Part shown: positions 34,110 through 43,540 of the stretch, one piece after another
Position numbering within the stretch: position 1 is the first letter of the stretch
Layout of the letters: every line of letters starts with the position of its first letter
Source: WJMT01 sp964599635
GTDB taxonomy: Bacteria > Acidobacteriota > Aminicenantia > Aminicenantales > Aminicenantaceae
Direction of reading: 5' to 3'
Assembly: GCA_964599635.1 (NCBI GenBank)
Contig: CAZRGM010000013.1
Location: 1-64,000, forward strand
Length of the DNA stretch: 64,000 bases
The notes under the pieces: model-generated
Told to the model about the DNA's origin: nothing
Databases searched by the model: none
Seen by the model: the letters and a program-made list of their open reading frames with translations, nothing else
Program-made: the position numbers and the translations under genes

Positions 34110-35228
34110 TCACTCTCCTGGAATCAAGGTATTGATCACATTTTCCCAACTGATATCTTTAACTTTTTCATACCCCTTCTCACCTAAAACTTGGCATTTG
34201 GATTTATCAAAAAACAGTTCTTCGATCTTCCGCCCCAACTCCTTTTCATCAGATAATTCAAATATGATTCCATTTTTCTCGTTTTCAACAAATTCTAAAG
34301 GACCCCCCGAATCAGATGAAGTGATGACTGGTTTTTTTGAGAGAAAGGCTTCTAATGTGATATATCCATAATCTTCATCCCTGGGAGCAAAATAAACCAG
34401 TCCACACTCTGAATACAACTTCAAAAGCTTTTCTTCGCTCACATACCCTAAAAATTCGACTCTCTCAGAGACTCCTAGGCTCTGAGCTAAACTCTTTAAA
34501 TCATTCAGCTCAGGTCCGGTGCCTGCAATCTTACACTGGACTCTTGGATCACAGTATTTCAAGGCCCTTATCAAAACATCGACCCTTTTAAGCTTGTCCA
34601 ATCGTCCCACCGAAAGAACATAATCTCCATATTGGGAGCAAAAATATTGGCCAGCTAAACTTGGAGGATGATAAAGAGGGATAGAGTCGATATGGTTGAA
34701 TTTTTTCAATCTCATTCCTGTATTTTGGGAATTTGTGTAAATTCGTCGGTAGGTTTTCAGCACTTTTGTGTCCATCTTAATAATCATATCTCTAAACTTT
34801 CTGTCCTGCTTTTTATTGGGATCAAATCCAGAATAAGGAGTGTCAAATAAATCATAAACTTGTCTGTACTGATGAATCAACCATATAACTTTATGAGGAT
34901 GTTTGACAAAATAAGAAGGAAATTTAGTGGATATCAAGAGGTCGATCTTTTTTCCATTCGACTCTGTTAAATCCAGCATTTTCCATATTTCAATGCTTTT
35001 TAACAATTGTTCTCTAGGATACCATTTGTAAGGAATATTGATAAGCTCTGTTTCATATCCTTTCTGCCTTAATTTTTCAACCAGTCCATTCACATGAGCC
35101 TCTGCCCCTCCCCTAAAAAAGGGAACCTGAGCCGCGCAAACAACAATTGTTTTCACCCCAGATTCTCTTTCCAAAACTCCCAATTTATTTTTCACTTCTG
35201 AGAAAAAATCACTAAGGTTTTTTTTCAT
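34110..35228 (-). CDS. GT4-family glycosyltransferase (second gene)
   Basis: 372 residues. N-terminal VPFFRGGAEAHVNGLVEKL is the GT4 acceptor loop. Donor domain SVGRLDKLKRVDVLIRAL with intact EX7E (EDYGYITLE) and TSSDSGGPLEFV. The first 25 residues are helical like the neighbouring small protein. It overlaps the 105-residue coiled-coil gene by 17 bp. Confidence 0.92.
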   Translation of the reverse strand: MKKNLSDFFSEVKNKLGVLERESGVKTIVVCAAQVPFFRGGAEAHVNGLVEKLRQKGYETELINIPYKWYPREQLLKSIEIWKMLDLTESNGKKIDLLISTKFPSYFVKHPHKVIWLIHQYRQVYDLFDTPYSGFDPNKKQDRKFRDMIIKMDTKVLKTYRRIYTNSQNTGMRLKKFNHIDSIPLYHPPSLAGQYFCSQYGDYVLSVGRLDKLKRVDVLIRALKYCDPRVQCKIAGTGPELNDLKSLAQSLGVSERVEFLGYVSEEKLLKLYSECGLVYFAPRDEDYGYITLEAFLSKKPVITSSDSGGPLEFVENEKNGIIFELSDEKELGRKIEELFFDKSKCQVLGEKGYEKVKDISWENVINTLIPGE

Positions 35229-35523
35229 TATCTATAGGAAATGTCTTTTCTGATCTGACTTGTTCTTTTAAACTTTTTATTTCTTTTAAAAATCTCAGGT
35301 TAATCTCCTTTTGTTGGTCCAGTACAGGTCCCAGAATGAGCTCGATTTCATTTAACAACCTTATTCTAAATTTCTCAATCAGTTTTTTTAAAATGAAATT
35401 CCGATTCGAGGGATGCAAATGAAATTCCCTTTCTAATATTTTCTTAGTCATGATCTCAAACTGGTCTTGCTCTAGACTCTTTTGAATGGATTCGATTTTT
35501 TTAAGTATTTCTTCCCTCTCCAT
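35212..35523 (-). CDS. Small helical protein, first gene of the glycosyltransferase operon
   Basis: 103 residues (105 from the ATG at 35529), almost all helical and charged: EREEILKKIESIQKSLEQ, then ILGPVLDQQKEINLRFLKEI, ending in a lysine-rich tail. ILGPVLDQQKEIN resembles the lead helix before SAM methyltransferase domains in glycan clusters. ATG 35523 is favoured because it falls at the expected transcription start. Unknown function; the operon holds a second such protein. Confidence 0.7.
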   Translation of the reverse strand: MEREEILKKIESIQKSLEQDQFEIMTKKILEREFHLHPSNRNFILKKLIEKFRIRLLNEIELILGPVLDQQKEINLRFLKEIKSLKEQVRSEKTFPIDNEKKP

Positions 35524-35530
35524 AAGCATT

Positions 35531-35560
35531 AATATACATTTTAATAGAAAATACTGTCAA
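35531..35560 (-). promoter_or_regulatory. Leaderless-type promoter of the glycosyltransferase operon
   Basis: Minus strand TTGACA (35560-35555), 18 bp spacer, TATATT (35536-35531). The A of the ATG at 35523 sits eight bases past the -10 box, the normal distance for a transcription start. Confidence 0.6.
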
Positions 35561-35565
35561 ATCTA

Positions 35566-35765
35566 AAATTCAGGTGTGGCTGAAGCGACATTGAAGAAAA
35601 TACGGTGAATTGTGGATGGTAAATTGTCAATTGAAAAAAACATTTACCATTTTCCATTAACCATTTACTATTTTTTGATGGACGGGGGGAGTTACGCAAG
35701 CACCGAGAAAAACGAAGAGGAATGGCGTTAAAAATCTGAAGGAAGCATAAGCCACAGCTGAATTT
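35566..35765 (+). repeat. Family C element, copy 3, with a family D insert
   Basis: 200 bp between ends AAATTCAGGTGTGGCTGAAG and AAGCCACAGCTGAATTT (one mismatch in the inverted pair). The right half matches copy 4 (GACGGGGGGAGTTACGCAAG; CCGAGAAAAACGAAGAGG). Middle replaced by a family D insert at 35603-35675. Together with two promoters it fills 35530-35846. Confidence 0.78.
35603..35675. repeat. Family D heptamer-rich hairpin, nested copy
   Basis: Arms built of 7-mer-like units: GTGAATTGTGGATGGTAAAT on the left and CATTTACCATTTTCCATTAA CCATTTAC on the right, facing each other around an A-run. Confidence 0.65.
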
Positions 35766-35785
35766 CACTTTTTTTAGATGGTGCA

Positions 35786-35813
35786 TTGACAAATCCCAAC
35801 AAATTGCTATAAA
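35786..35813 (+). promoter_or_regulatory. Promoter of exbD
   Basis: Consensus TTGACA at 35786-35791, 16 bp spacer, TATAAA at 35808-35813. AGGAGG precedes the ATG at 35847. Confidence 0.7.
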
Positions 35814-35846
35814 ATAAGTTTTAACAATGTAGATTAGGAGGTATTT

Positions 35847-36236
35847 ATGACTGCAAAGGCAGAACCGAATGTTGTTCCCTTATGTGATGTCTTGTTGGTA
35901 CTACTGATAATATTTATCGTCCTCACTCCATCTCTTCAAAAAGGAATAGACGTCAAACTTCCGGAGACCACTCAGGAAACGAGTACAACTCCAAAGGGAC
36001 TTGTTGTCCTTACCTTACAAAAAGATGGAACCATTCTCATCAATAAAGATGCTGTTGAGCTCAATATGTTGAACAGCGAGTTAAGAAGAATTTATGAAGC
36101 TCGACAAAACAAAGACATCTTTATCAGAGCAAATGCAACAATTCCCTACAGCAAAGTGATCGAAGTTATCGATATAGCCAAAGGGGCAGGAGTTGAAGCT
36201 ACCGGAATAATTCCTGAGTATTTTGAAGAGGATTAA
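35847..36236 (+). CDS. exbD: ExbD/TolR-family biopolymer transport protein
   Basis: 129 residues: short N-terminus, one membrane span with the key aspartate (VPLCDVLLVLLIIFIVL), then a periplasmic domain (IDVKLPETTQE; IRANATIPYSKVIEVIDIAK). Uses the proton gradient with ExbB and TonB, or TolQ, to power outer-membrane transport. The usual exbB partner is not adjacent and not in this window. Own promoter and strong SD. It would serve receptors such as the one at 0.2 kb. Confidence 0.9.
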   Translation: MTAKAEPNVVPLCDVLLVLLIIFIVLTPSLQKGIDVKLPETTQETSTTPKGLVVLTLQKDGTILINKDAVELNMLNSELRRIYEARQNKDIFIRANATIPYSKVIEVIDIAKGAGVEATGIIPEYFEED

Positions 36237-36358
36237 AGCTTTAATTGATTCCTTCCCATCTTTTGTGACGGATCATCTAAAAACATAGAATCAATTCTTT
36301 ACGAATCACTTAATGAAAAAATATTTAAAAGGATATTTGTTTCTTTAAAAGGTTTCTC

Positions 36359-37507
36359 TTATTTTAAACGCCCTATCACTTCCCTGCTGATAATCAGCCG
36401 TTGAATATCATTGGTCCCTTCGTAAATCTGTAAAAGTTTAGCATCCCTCATCAACTTTTCCATAGGATAATCCTTCATATAACCATAGCCTCCGAATATT
36501 TCCAGGGCTTGACTGGTGACTTTCATGGCGACATCTGAACCATACATCTTGGCCATGGCTGATGACTTTCCAATAGGAAGTCCTTTATCTAACATCCAGG
36601 CTGCATTCCAGACTAAAAATCGGGCAGCCTCTATTTCTGTAGCCATCTGAGCGACATTAAAAGCCAGATTTTGAAACATACCAATAAGTTTCCCAAACTG
36701 CTGCCTAGTCCTAGAGTAGTCCACAGCATATTCAAGCGCTGCCCGAGCGACTCCAAGTCCGCCAGCCCCTACAGGAGGCCTACTCCCTTCAAATGTTTTC
36801 ATCGCAATGATAAATCCAATCCCTTCTTTTCCTAACAGATTCTCAGCAGGAACTTTAACATCATCAAAAAATATTTCTGCTGTGTTAGAAGCTCTATGAC
36901 CCATTTTATCTTCTATTTTTCCGATAGTGAGTCCTTCGGTCTCTCTGGGAACAATAAATGCACTCATCCCCCGGGCTCTCTTTTCAGGTTCCGTCGAAGC
37001 AAAGACGACATATAAATCAGCAACCCCTCCATTCGTGATGAAACATTTAGCTCCATTGATAATGTACTCATTTCCCTTTTTTACGGCTCTTGTCTTTACA
37101 GCACCGGCATCTGATCCTACTTCTCTTTCTGTAAGGCAAAAGGAAGCCAATTTCATCTCCTTGGTAAATGGAGTTAGATACTTTTTTTTCTGTTCTTCAG
37201 TCCCAAATAGAATAATAGGGGTCACAGCAAGGGCATTAGCCATAATGGTGGTATACATTCCCGCACATCCCCATGCCAGCTCCTCACAGAGGATAGCTGT
37301 ATCAACATGAGATAATCCTCCGCCTCCGTATTTTTCCGGAATTTCAGAAGACATAAATCCGACTTCAAATGCTTTCTGCATAATGTCATAGGGAAATTCT
37401 TCCCCCCTGTCATATTTAGCTGCATTTGGTCTCATTTCTTTTTCTGCAAATTCTTTAGCCATCTCTTTTAAGGCTTTTTGCTCATCAGTCAAGCTGAAAT
37501 CAATCAC
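36359..37507 (-). CDS. Acyl-CoA dehydrogenase
   Basis: FAD enzyme that oxidises acyl-CoA to enoyl-CoA, giving electrons to ETF. 382 residues. FCLTEREVGSDAGAVKTRAV and CFITNGGVADLYVV bind FAD and substrate; RPPVGAGGLGVARAALEYAV is the central helix. The catalytic glutamate is in LLQIYEGTNDIQRLI. Chain-length specificity cannot be told. Strong SD upstream. Single gene; its electrons could pass via ETF to the membrane Fe-S protein at 3.5 kb. Confidence 0.94.
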   Translation of the reverse strand: MIDFSLTDEQKALKEMAKEFAEKEMRPNAAKYDRGEEFPYDIMQKAFEVGFMSSEIPEKYGGGGLSHVDTAILCEELAWGCAGMYTTIMANALAVTPIILFGTEEQKKKYLTPFTKEMKLASFCLTEREVGSDAGAVKTRAVKKGNEYIINGAKCFITNGGVADLYVVFASTEPEKRARGMSAFIVPRETEGLTIGKIEDKMGHRASNTAEIFFDDVKVPAENLLGKEGIGFIIAMKTFEGSRPPVGAGGLGVARAALEYAVDYSRTRQQFGKLIGMFQNLAFNVAQMATEIEAARFLVWNAAWMLDKGLPIGKSSAMAKMYGSDVAMKVTSQALEIFGGYGYMKDYPMEKLMRDAKLLQIYEGTNDIQRLIISREVIGRLK

Positions 37508-37566
37508 TTTTTCCTCCTTACTTCAAATTAATTTAACCCTGATAATATTATGGAGATTCCCTTAGG

Positions 37567-40122
37567 TCAAGCTTTAATAATATTATTTTCAATATTGGCC
37601 GAGTTGAGTTTAACGGTTTCCCTTGTTAATAAAAAATTCGAATACTCATCTCCTAACATTTTCTCAATAATAGGTTTAATCCTGACAGCTCTGACCGGAG
37701 AAAACATGAGCTCAATCAGAACTCTTTGTTTCTTTTTATCCAAATAGACTCTATTTAAATGATCAAAAGACTCTCTTTTCAAATTCTTCTCAATGAATTC
37801 AAAAACCTTAGAAATATTCTCCCCTTTTTCCTCTATTTGTTGTTCCAAAGACATCCTTACAATTTTTTGCTTCAAATCAAAGGAATAGACCAGGCTTCTT
37901 ATATCTTTGCTTAAGGAAGGACTGCGATGATTTTGTTTTTCAAGTTTGAGCGCCTTAATTCCTTCAGGAAAATATTGATTCAACTGAGAAATAAACTCAT
38001 CGCTTTCAAACAGATATTGGGAACGGAACTCAAGCACTTCCTTTCTTCCTTCCATGCCTAAAGCAAGGGCCGGAGGAAACGAAATTTTCATCTTAGGGTG
38101 ATATCCCTGGGTGTATTCAACTTGGATACCCGCCCGTCTAAAACTCCTTTGGATGATTTGATTTAAATCAATATGAGACAAATATTTGGCAGGGCCAATT
38201 TTACTATAAAAAAGCCGATAACGAACCACCCTCTCTGCATGATGCCCAAGCTGATATTCAGCGAGAGGTTTCATTGAAAAGTCAGTGGAAGGAAGCTTAT
38301 TGGCCGCTCCGGGAAAAGAGCATTTAAGACATTCTGAACAGTTGCGTTTCTCGCAGATCTCCGTCCAATTTTCTTCGAAAGCTTCCCTTAATTCTTGTCT
38401 AAAATATGACTTTTTTATTCCGATATCTATGTGATCCCAAGGCAAGACTGCATTTTGAGGCAGGCTTGAAAGATATTTCTCATAATTGACTTTTTCCTCA
38501 CCAAAAGACTTTTCCCAGATTGAAAAATCAAATAAATCACTCCATCCATCAAAACGGGCTCCGTTTTTCCATGCCCTGAATAGGACTGAGTTTAGCCTTC
38601 GATCCCCTCTTGAGAAAATTCCTTCCAGAATAGAACTTTCAACAGAGTGTTCTTTAAACCAGACAAAACTATACTTTTTAAGCCTTTTCCTAAGAAAAGC
38701 ATGCTTATCATTCAGCTCTTCAATGCTGTTCATTCTAATCCACTGAAAAGGTGTGTGAGGTTTTGGAATGAAAGAAGATATCGTGAGATTGATCTGAGGA
38801 GCCTTTTTTAAAATTTTATATCCCAAACGAACGAGCCTTTCTATAATATCGACAATTCCCTCCAAGTCCTCATTTCTTTCCGTAGGCAATCCCACCATAA
38901 AATACAATTTGATTTTCCTCCATCCTTTAGCAAAGGCCGCAGATGCCGCTTCAAATATCTCTTCTTCCTTTAACTTTTTATTAATGACTCTCCTGAGCCT
39001 GTCAGTTCCTGCCTCTGGAACAATAGTGAATCCCGTTTTTTTAACTTTAATGATACTCTCCGCTAAATGATCCGTGAGAAACTTAGGCCTCAATGCGGAA
39101 AGAGAAAGAGAAATCTTCTTTTTAGCAAATTCATTCATCAGCAAATGGACAATCCTATCCATCTGAGGATAATCGCCCACAGAAAGAGCTGAAAGAGAAG
39201 CCTCTTCATATCCCGTTGAATTCAAACCGTTGATGACCTCATCCATCACCATTTTGGGACTCTTGTTTCTTATCGGAAAATAAATACTCCTTGCCTGACA
39301 GAATCGACAGTTTTGAGCGCAACCTCTTGAAGTTTCAACGTTTATTCTATCAAATATTGTTCTTATGTTAGGAACAATGATATGGGAAGGAATATCCTCT
39401 CGCCCAAAAGCGGGGATAACATTCTTTTTTATTTGAGAAGGAGCCTCTTTCTCTGCCTTTACTGCAAGCAGTTTTGACCCAGAAGGACTGTAAGCTTGGT
39501 AAATCGACGGCACATAAACACCATTGATTCGTGTCATGGCCCTTAAGAGAGTCTTTTTACTGGAAGTCTTCTTTTTCAAAGATAAATAACAATCAATGAT
39601 CTCCAAAAAAGCTTTTTCTCCATCTCCAATTAAAAAAAGGTCAAAAAAATCAGAAATTGGTTCAGGATTGGTTGCGGAAGGACCTCCTGCGATGACAAGA
39701 GGAACTCTTAAATCTCTTTGCCTTGAATAGAGAGGAATGTGACTCAAATCAAGAATAGTCAGCACATTGGAATAATTCAATTCATAAGAAAGAGAAAATC
39801 CAAGTATATCAAAATCATGGATAGGAATCTTATTCTCAAGAGAAACCAAGGGAATTTTATACTTTCTGAGAGCGGCTTCAAAATCAATCCAGGGAGCGTA
39901 AACCCGTTCAGCCAAAATAGACGGTTGACGATTCAAAATATGATACAATATTTTATGACCGAGATAAGACATTCCCACTTCGTAAGTATCAGGAAAAGCC
40001 AGGGCCACCTTGACTTTTGTTTTTCGAGGGTCTTTCTTGTTTATATTCCATTCACCACCAATGTACCGCCCAGGTTTTTGTACAGTTTCTAATACTTTTT
40101 CAAAATCAACCTGACTGATCAT
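37567..40122 (-). CDS. TIGR03960-type radical SAM protein fused to DUF2344
   Basis: 851 residues. N-terminal B12-binding-like region (about 35-180), radical SAM domain with C268-C272-C275 (GCAQNCRFCQARSIYFPI), and a C-terminal DUF2344/TIGR03936 domain (about 630-830, GPAKYLSHIDLNQIIQRSFR). Reaction unknown. In many bacteria it sits between the rod-shape genes and ribonuclease G; here it follows rodA by 27 bp, but no rng is downstream. Conserved gene order and full length argue it is functional. Confidence 0.92.
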   Translation of the reverse strand: MISQVDFEKVLETVQKPGRYIGGEWNINKKDPRKTKVKVALAFPDTYEVGMSYLGHKILYHILNRQPSILAERVYAPWIDFEAALRKYKIPLVSLENKIPIHDFDILGFSLSYELNYSNVLTILDLSHIPLYSRQRDLRVPLVIAGGPSATNPEPISDFFDLFLIGDGEKAFLEIIDCYLSLKKKTSSKKTLLRAMTRINGVYVPSIYQAYSPSGSKLLAVKAEKEAPSQIKKNVIPAFGREDIPSHIIVPNIRTIFDRINVETSRGCAQNCRFCQARSIYFPIRNKSPKMVMDEVINGLNSTGYEEASLSALSVGDYPQMDRIVHLLMNEFAKKKISLSLSALRPKFLTDHLAESIIKVKKTGFTIVPEAGTDRLRRVINKKLKEEEIFEAASAAFAKGWRKIKLYFMVGLPTERNEDLEGIVDIIERLVRLGYKILKKAPQINLTISSFIPKPHTPFQWIRMNSIEELNDKHAFLRKRLKKYSFVWFKEHSVESSILEGIFSRGDRRLNSVLFRAWKNGARFDGWSDLFDFSIWEKSFGEEKVNYEKYLSSLPQNAVLPWDHIDIGIKKSYFRQELREAFEENWTEICEKRNCSECLKCSFPGAANKLPSTDFSMKPLAEYQLGHHAERVVRYRLFYSKIGPAKYLSHIDLNQIIQRSFRRAGIQVEYTQGYHPKMKISFPPALALGMEGRKEVLEFRSQYLFESDEFISQLNQYFPEGIKALKLEKQNHRSPSLSKDIRSLVYSFDLKQKIVRMSLEQQIEEKGENISKVFEFIEKNLKRESFDHLNRVYLDKKKQRVLIELMFSPVRAVRIKPIIEKMLGDEYSNFLLTRETVKLNSANIENNIIKA

Positions 40123-40149
40123 CTCTCAAACCTTTTTAAACTCTTAAGA

Positions 40150-41241
40150 TCATACATTAACAAACCTTCTCATCTTTACATTCAATACGAGAGCGACAGC
40201 AATATAATTCGTTATTAGAGAAGATCCTCCATAGCTGTACAGGGGGAGAGGAATCCCTGCTACAGGGAAAAGCCCCACTGTCATAAGAACATTAATCAAA
40301 AACTGCCCGACAAACATCAAAAAAACCATAAAAACAATATAGACCCCAGCTCTATCTCTGGATTTAAAAACTGATCGAAAAAGTCTGGTAACAAAAAGAA
40401 AATAAAAAAATGAGGCTACTATAACACCTGCCAATCCAAATTCCTCTCCAATCACTGAAAAAATAAAATCCGTGTGTCTCGCAGGTAAAAATCTAAGTTG
40501 ACTCTGAGTCCCTCTTTGATAACCCTTCCCCAACAGCCCACCTGAACCGATAGCAATTCTGGATTGAATAATATGGTAGCCTGCTCCAAGAGGATCTTTT
40601 TCTGGAAACACCAATGTCCTTAATCTATCTTTTTGATAATCTTTCAAGAAAAAATTCCATCCTAAGAATCCGAAAACCAGCCCAAATAGGAGAAGCAAGA
40701 CCACAATTTTTCTGTTCAATCCAGCCAACAGCAGGGCTCCTAGCAAGATCAGTAAATAAGTCAATGCTGTCCCTAAATCAGGTTGTAAAGCAACTAAAAA
40801 GAATGGAATGAGCACCAATCCAGAAGAAAGTAAACTCCATTTTAAAGAAACATAAGAATCTCGAAATTTTCTAAATAAATAGGCTAGAACCAATATCAAA
40901 ATGACCTTTGTAATTTCTGAGGGTTGTATCTGGAATAAAGGGAATTTAATCCAGCTTTTAGTCCCTGCGGTTAAAGAACCAAACAACAACATAGCCCCCA
41001 GTCCCAGCACTGCAGCTAAATAGATATATAAAGAATATTCAAGAAAAATATTATAATCCACGGAAATAAAAACAAACATGAGGATTATTCCCACTAAAAT
41101 AAATAATAACTGTTTCTCTGCATGATTGACTTTCGTATAATGGGAGCTGCTGTGAATCATAAAGACTCCAATAATAGAATTGAGCAGTAAGAGAATGATC
41201 AGTCCCCAGTCTATTGTCTTAAAATGACTTCTATCTAACAT
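40150..41241 (-). CDS. rodA: Rod shape-determining peptidoglycan polymerase RodA
   Basis: SEDS-family glycan polymerase that works with PBP2 in side-wall growth. 363 residues with about ten membrane spans. Motifs: LQPDLGTALTYLLILLGALL, RHTDFIFSVIGEEFGLAGV and PLYSYGGSSLITNY. Overlaps mrdA by 11 bp, so the two are made together. Confidence 0.96.
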   Translation of the reverse strand: MLDRSHFKTIDWGLIILLLLNSIIGVFMIHSSSHYTKVNHAEKQLLFILVGIILMFVFISVDYNIFLEYSLYIYLAAVLGLGAMLLFGSLTAGTKSWIKFPLFQIQPSEITKVILILVLAYLFRKFRDSYVSLKWSLLSSGLVLIPFFLVALQPDLGTALTYLLILLGALLLAGLNRKIVVLLLLFGLVFGFLGWNFFLKDYQKDRLRTLVFPEKDPLGAGYHIIQSRIAIGSGGLLGKGYQRGTQSQLRFLPARHTDFIFSVIGEEFGLAGVIVASFFYFLFVTRLFRSVFKSRDRAGVYIVFMVFLMFVGQFLINVLMTVGLFPVAGIPLPLYSYGGSSLITNYIAVALVLNVKMRRFVNV

Positions 41242-43042
41242 ACTTATTCTTATAAAGTTTAAATAAATTCTTGGCTAACGGGGCTGCAATACCCCCTCCC
41301 ATCCCTCCATATTCAATAATGATTGTGACGATAACCTCTGGATTATCTCTCGGGGCAAACCCTGTAAACCATGAGTGAGTCTTGATTTCTCTCCCTATCT
41401 TCTTTTCAGTGTCTGCACTCACGACTTGAGTGGAACCTGTTTTCCCGCATACATTAAAATCTTCGACATAGGCTGCACCTGCGGTTCCCCCTTCATTAAC
41501 AGCCATCCACAATCCTGTTATAACTTTTTCAAAATCTGATTTTTTTATTTCCTGGGAAATTTCCTTTAAAAACAGAACCTTCTCGTTTCCCCCCTCAGCT
41601 TCAGAATTGGATTCAGAGAAAAAAAGATGGGGAATGACTTTTTTACCTCTATTCGCAATAATGGCTGTATACACAGCCACTTGAATGGGGGTTACCAGCA
41701 AAGGCCCTTGTCCTATAGATACTGAAATGGTTTCCCCAGGATACCATAGTTCATTTTTGGTACTTCTTTTCCATTCTGGATCCGGAACCAATCCATATTT
41801 TTCACCTGGAAGATCAATTTCTGTCCCTGAACCAAATCCAAATATCCGGGCATAAGAAGCTATTCTCTGAATACCCAAGTTTTTCCCTACATTATAAAAA
41901 TAAATATTACAGGAATTTTTTATTCCTGTGTAAAGATTGACCCATCCGTGCCCAGGTTTAAACCAGCATGAAAACGGGTGACCATAAATTACAGTCTGGC
42001 CACTGCAAAAGAAAGTGCTCTGAACTGAAATGACATGGGAATCCAAGGCTCCTACGGCTACCAATGGTTTAAACAGAGAACCAGGGGAATAGAGCCCTCT
42101 GATGGATCTATTTTCTAATGGATAAGCAGGATCCTGCACCAATTCCATCCATTGATCAGGGGTAAATCTGTTTATGAATTTATTTGGGTCAAAATTAGGA
42201 TAGCTGGCCATAGCTAAAATTTCACCGTTCTTTGCTCCCATAACAACAATAGCTCCCTCTTTTATCGCCAAAGCTTTCTCGACTTCTTTCTGTATATCCA
42301 AATCTAAGGTTAAGTTGATGTCCCTTCCATTTACGGATTCTTTTTGATTGAATTGACTTATCATTCTTCCTTCACTATCTACAATTTCTAAGGCAATTCC
42401 TTTCATTCCGGATAAAATTTCATCATATTCCTTTTCAATTCCCTGTTTTCCTATCAGATCTCCTATTTCACAATCTTTATATTTTTCGGATCTAAGCTCC
42501 TCTGGAGAAATCTCCTGTAAATAACCCATGACATGAGCTGCTAAGGTTTGATAAGGATAGAACCTCTTCGGTTCTGCCTGAAGAACCAGTTCAGGAAACT
42601 CAGCTTTCCTGCTCTCTATCATCGCAACTTCTTTTTGTGTGAGGTTATCTTTGATAACGATGGGACGGAATAATTGAAAATTCTTGTATTTCTGAATCCT
42701 GTCTTCAATATCCTGAATATTGATATCAAGCAGTTCAGATATTTTTTTATAAGACTCCTTAAGATCCTGACATCTTTCCCTGATTAAAGAAATTTTGAAC
42801 GAAGCTATATTCTTAGCTAGGATGTTGTTATTTCTGTCAAGGATAAGGCCCCTTTGAGGAGAAAGTGGAATCCTTCTGACTCGATTCGCTTCAGATTTTT
42901 CCCAATATTTTTGGTGGTCAATAATCTGAATCTTCCAAAAATAAATGACCAAAAAAATAAAAATGATTTTAATAAGAGTAGACACCCTCTTTGATCTATT
43001 TCGAATCAGAGATAGGTCTTCATGTATGTTATCCCTGTTCAT
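41231..43042 (-). CDS. mrdA: Penicillin-binding protein 2 (transpeptidase)
   Basis: Class B PBP that cross-links peptidoglycan in the elongasome. 603 residues: N-terminal anchor (about 21-38), dimerisation domain with PQRGLILDRNNNILAKN, and a transpeptidase domain. The active serine is S322 with K325 (SPGSLFKPLVA); SCN and KTG (CGKTGSTQV) complete the triad. Overlaps mreD by four bases and rodA by 11. Confidence 0.96.
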   Translation of the reverse strand: MNRDNIHEDLSLIRNRSKRVSTLIKIIFIFLVIYFWKIQIIDHQKYWEKSEANRVRRIPLSPQRGLILDRNNNILAKNIASFKISLIRERCQDLKESYKKISELLDINIQDIEDRIQKYKNFQLFRPIVIKDNLTQKEVAMIESRKAEFPELVLQAEPKRFYPYQTLAAHVMGYLQEISPEELRSEKYKDCEIGDLIGKQGIEKEYDEILSGMKGIALEIVDSEGRMISQFNQKESVNGRDINLTLDLDIQKEVEKALAIKEGAIVVMGAKNGEILAMASYPNFDPNKFINRFTPDQWMELVQDPAYPLENRSIRGLYSPGSLFKPLVAVGALDSHVISVQSTFFCSGQTVIYGHPFSCWFKPGHGWVNLYTGIKNSCNIYFYNVGKNLGIQRIASYARIFGFGSGTEIDLPGEKYGLVPDPEWKRSTKNELWYPGETISVSIGQGPLLVTPIQVAVYTAIIANRGKKVIPHLFFSESNSEAEGGNEKVLFLKEISQEIKKSDFEKVITGLWMAVNEGGTAGAAYVEDFNVCGKTGSTQVVSADTEKKIGREIKTHSWFTGFAPRDNPEVIVTIIIEYGGMGGGIAAPLAKNLFKLYKNKYVR

Positions 43043-43530
43043 TGGACATCCAAAGAAAAAGACTTAAAAATTTTTCTGAAAATTGGAAATAAAGGACTGC
43101 CTAACAATGCATTAAAAAAAGGTTGAACAAATAGAATATTGCCGCCTGAAAAAAAAGGCTCCCCAAAAATAAAGGTGTATATAAACTTCCAAACCATCAC
43201 TTGAAACGCGGTTAGTAAAAAAATAAATAAAAAATTCTTAAAGAATGATGTAAGCAAAAATTTTTTTGAGATCATTCCAGCTAAATATCCCATAAGCGTC
43301 GTTGCTATTCCAGAAACTCCGAATGCCCCTAAAGAAAAAGAATCTTGGATGAGTCCACAGATTGCCCCTGAAACAGCTCCAAAAATCTCTCCTCTTAAAA
43401 TAGCGAAATAGATCACTATGATCGTAAATAAATTGAAAGCAAAGAAAATTTTATGGGATATCTTCCCTAAAAACAGGTGAACGATAAATGCAACGGCTAT
43501 GATTAGAACTATCCTTCCATAATCCTTCAT
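43039..43530 (-). CDS. mreD: Rod shape-determining protein MreD
   Basis: 163-residue polytopic protein with five or so membrane spans. GLIQDSFSLGAFGVSGIATTLMGY is typical of MreD. Links MreC and MreB to the synthases. Starts 11 bp after mreC and overlaps mrdA by four bases. Confidence 0.88.
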   Translation of the reverse strand: MKDYGRIVLIIAVAFIVHLFLGKISHKIFFAFNLFTIIVIYFAILRGEIFGAVSGAICGLIQDSFSLGAFGVSGIATTLMGYLAGMISKKFLLTSFFKNFLFIFLLTAFQVMVWKFIYTFIFGEPFFSGGNILFVQPFFNALLGSPLFPIFRKIFKSFSLDVQ

Positions 43531-43540
43531 TTAAACCACA

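Noticed and set aside
36243..36296. AATTGATTC / GAATCAATT inverted pair after exbD as a terminator
   Set aside because: The 36-base loop and AT-only stem without a T-run make it weak.
37567..40122. Radical SAM/DUF2344 protein as two separate genes
   Set aside because: One continuous frame in the usual fused order; full fusion is the common form.
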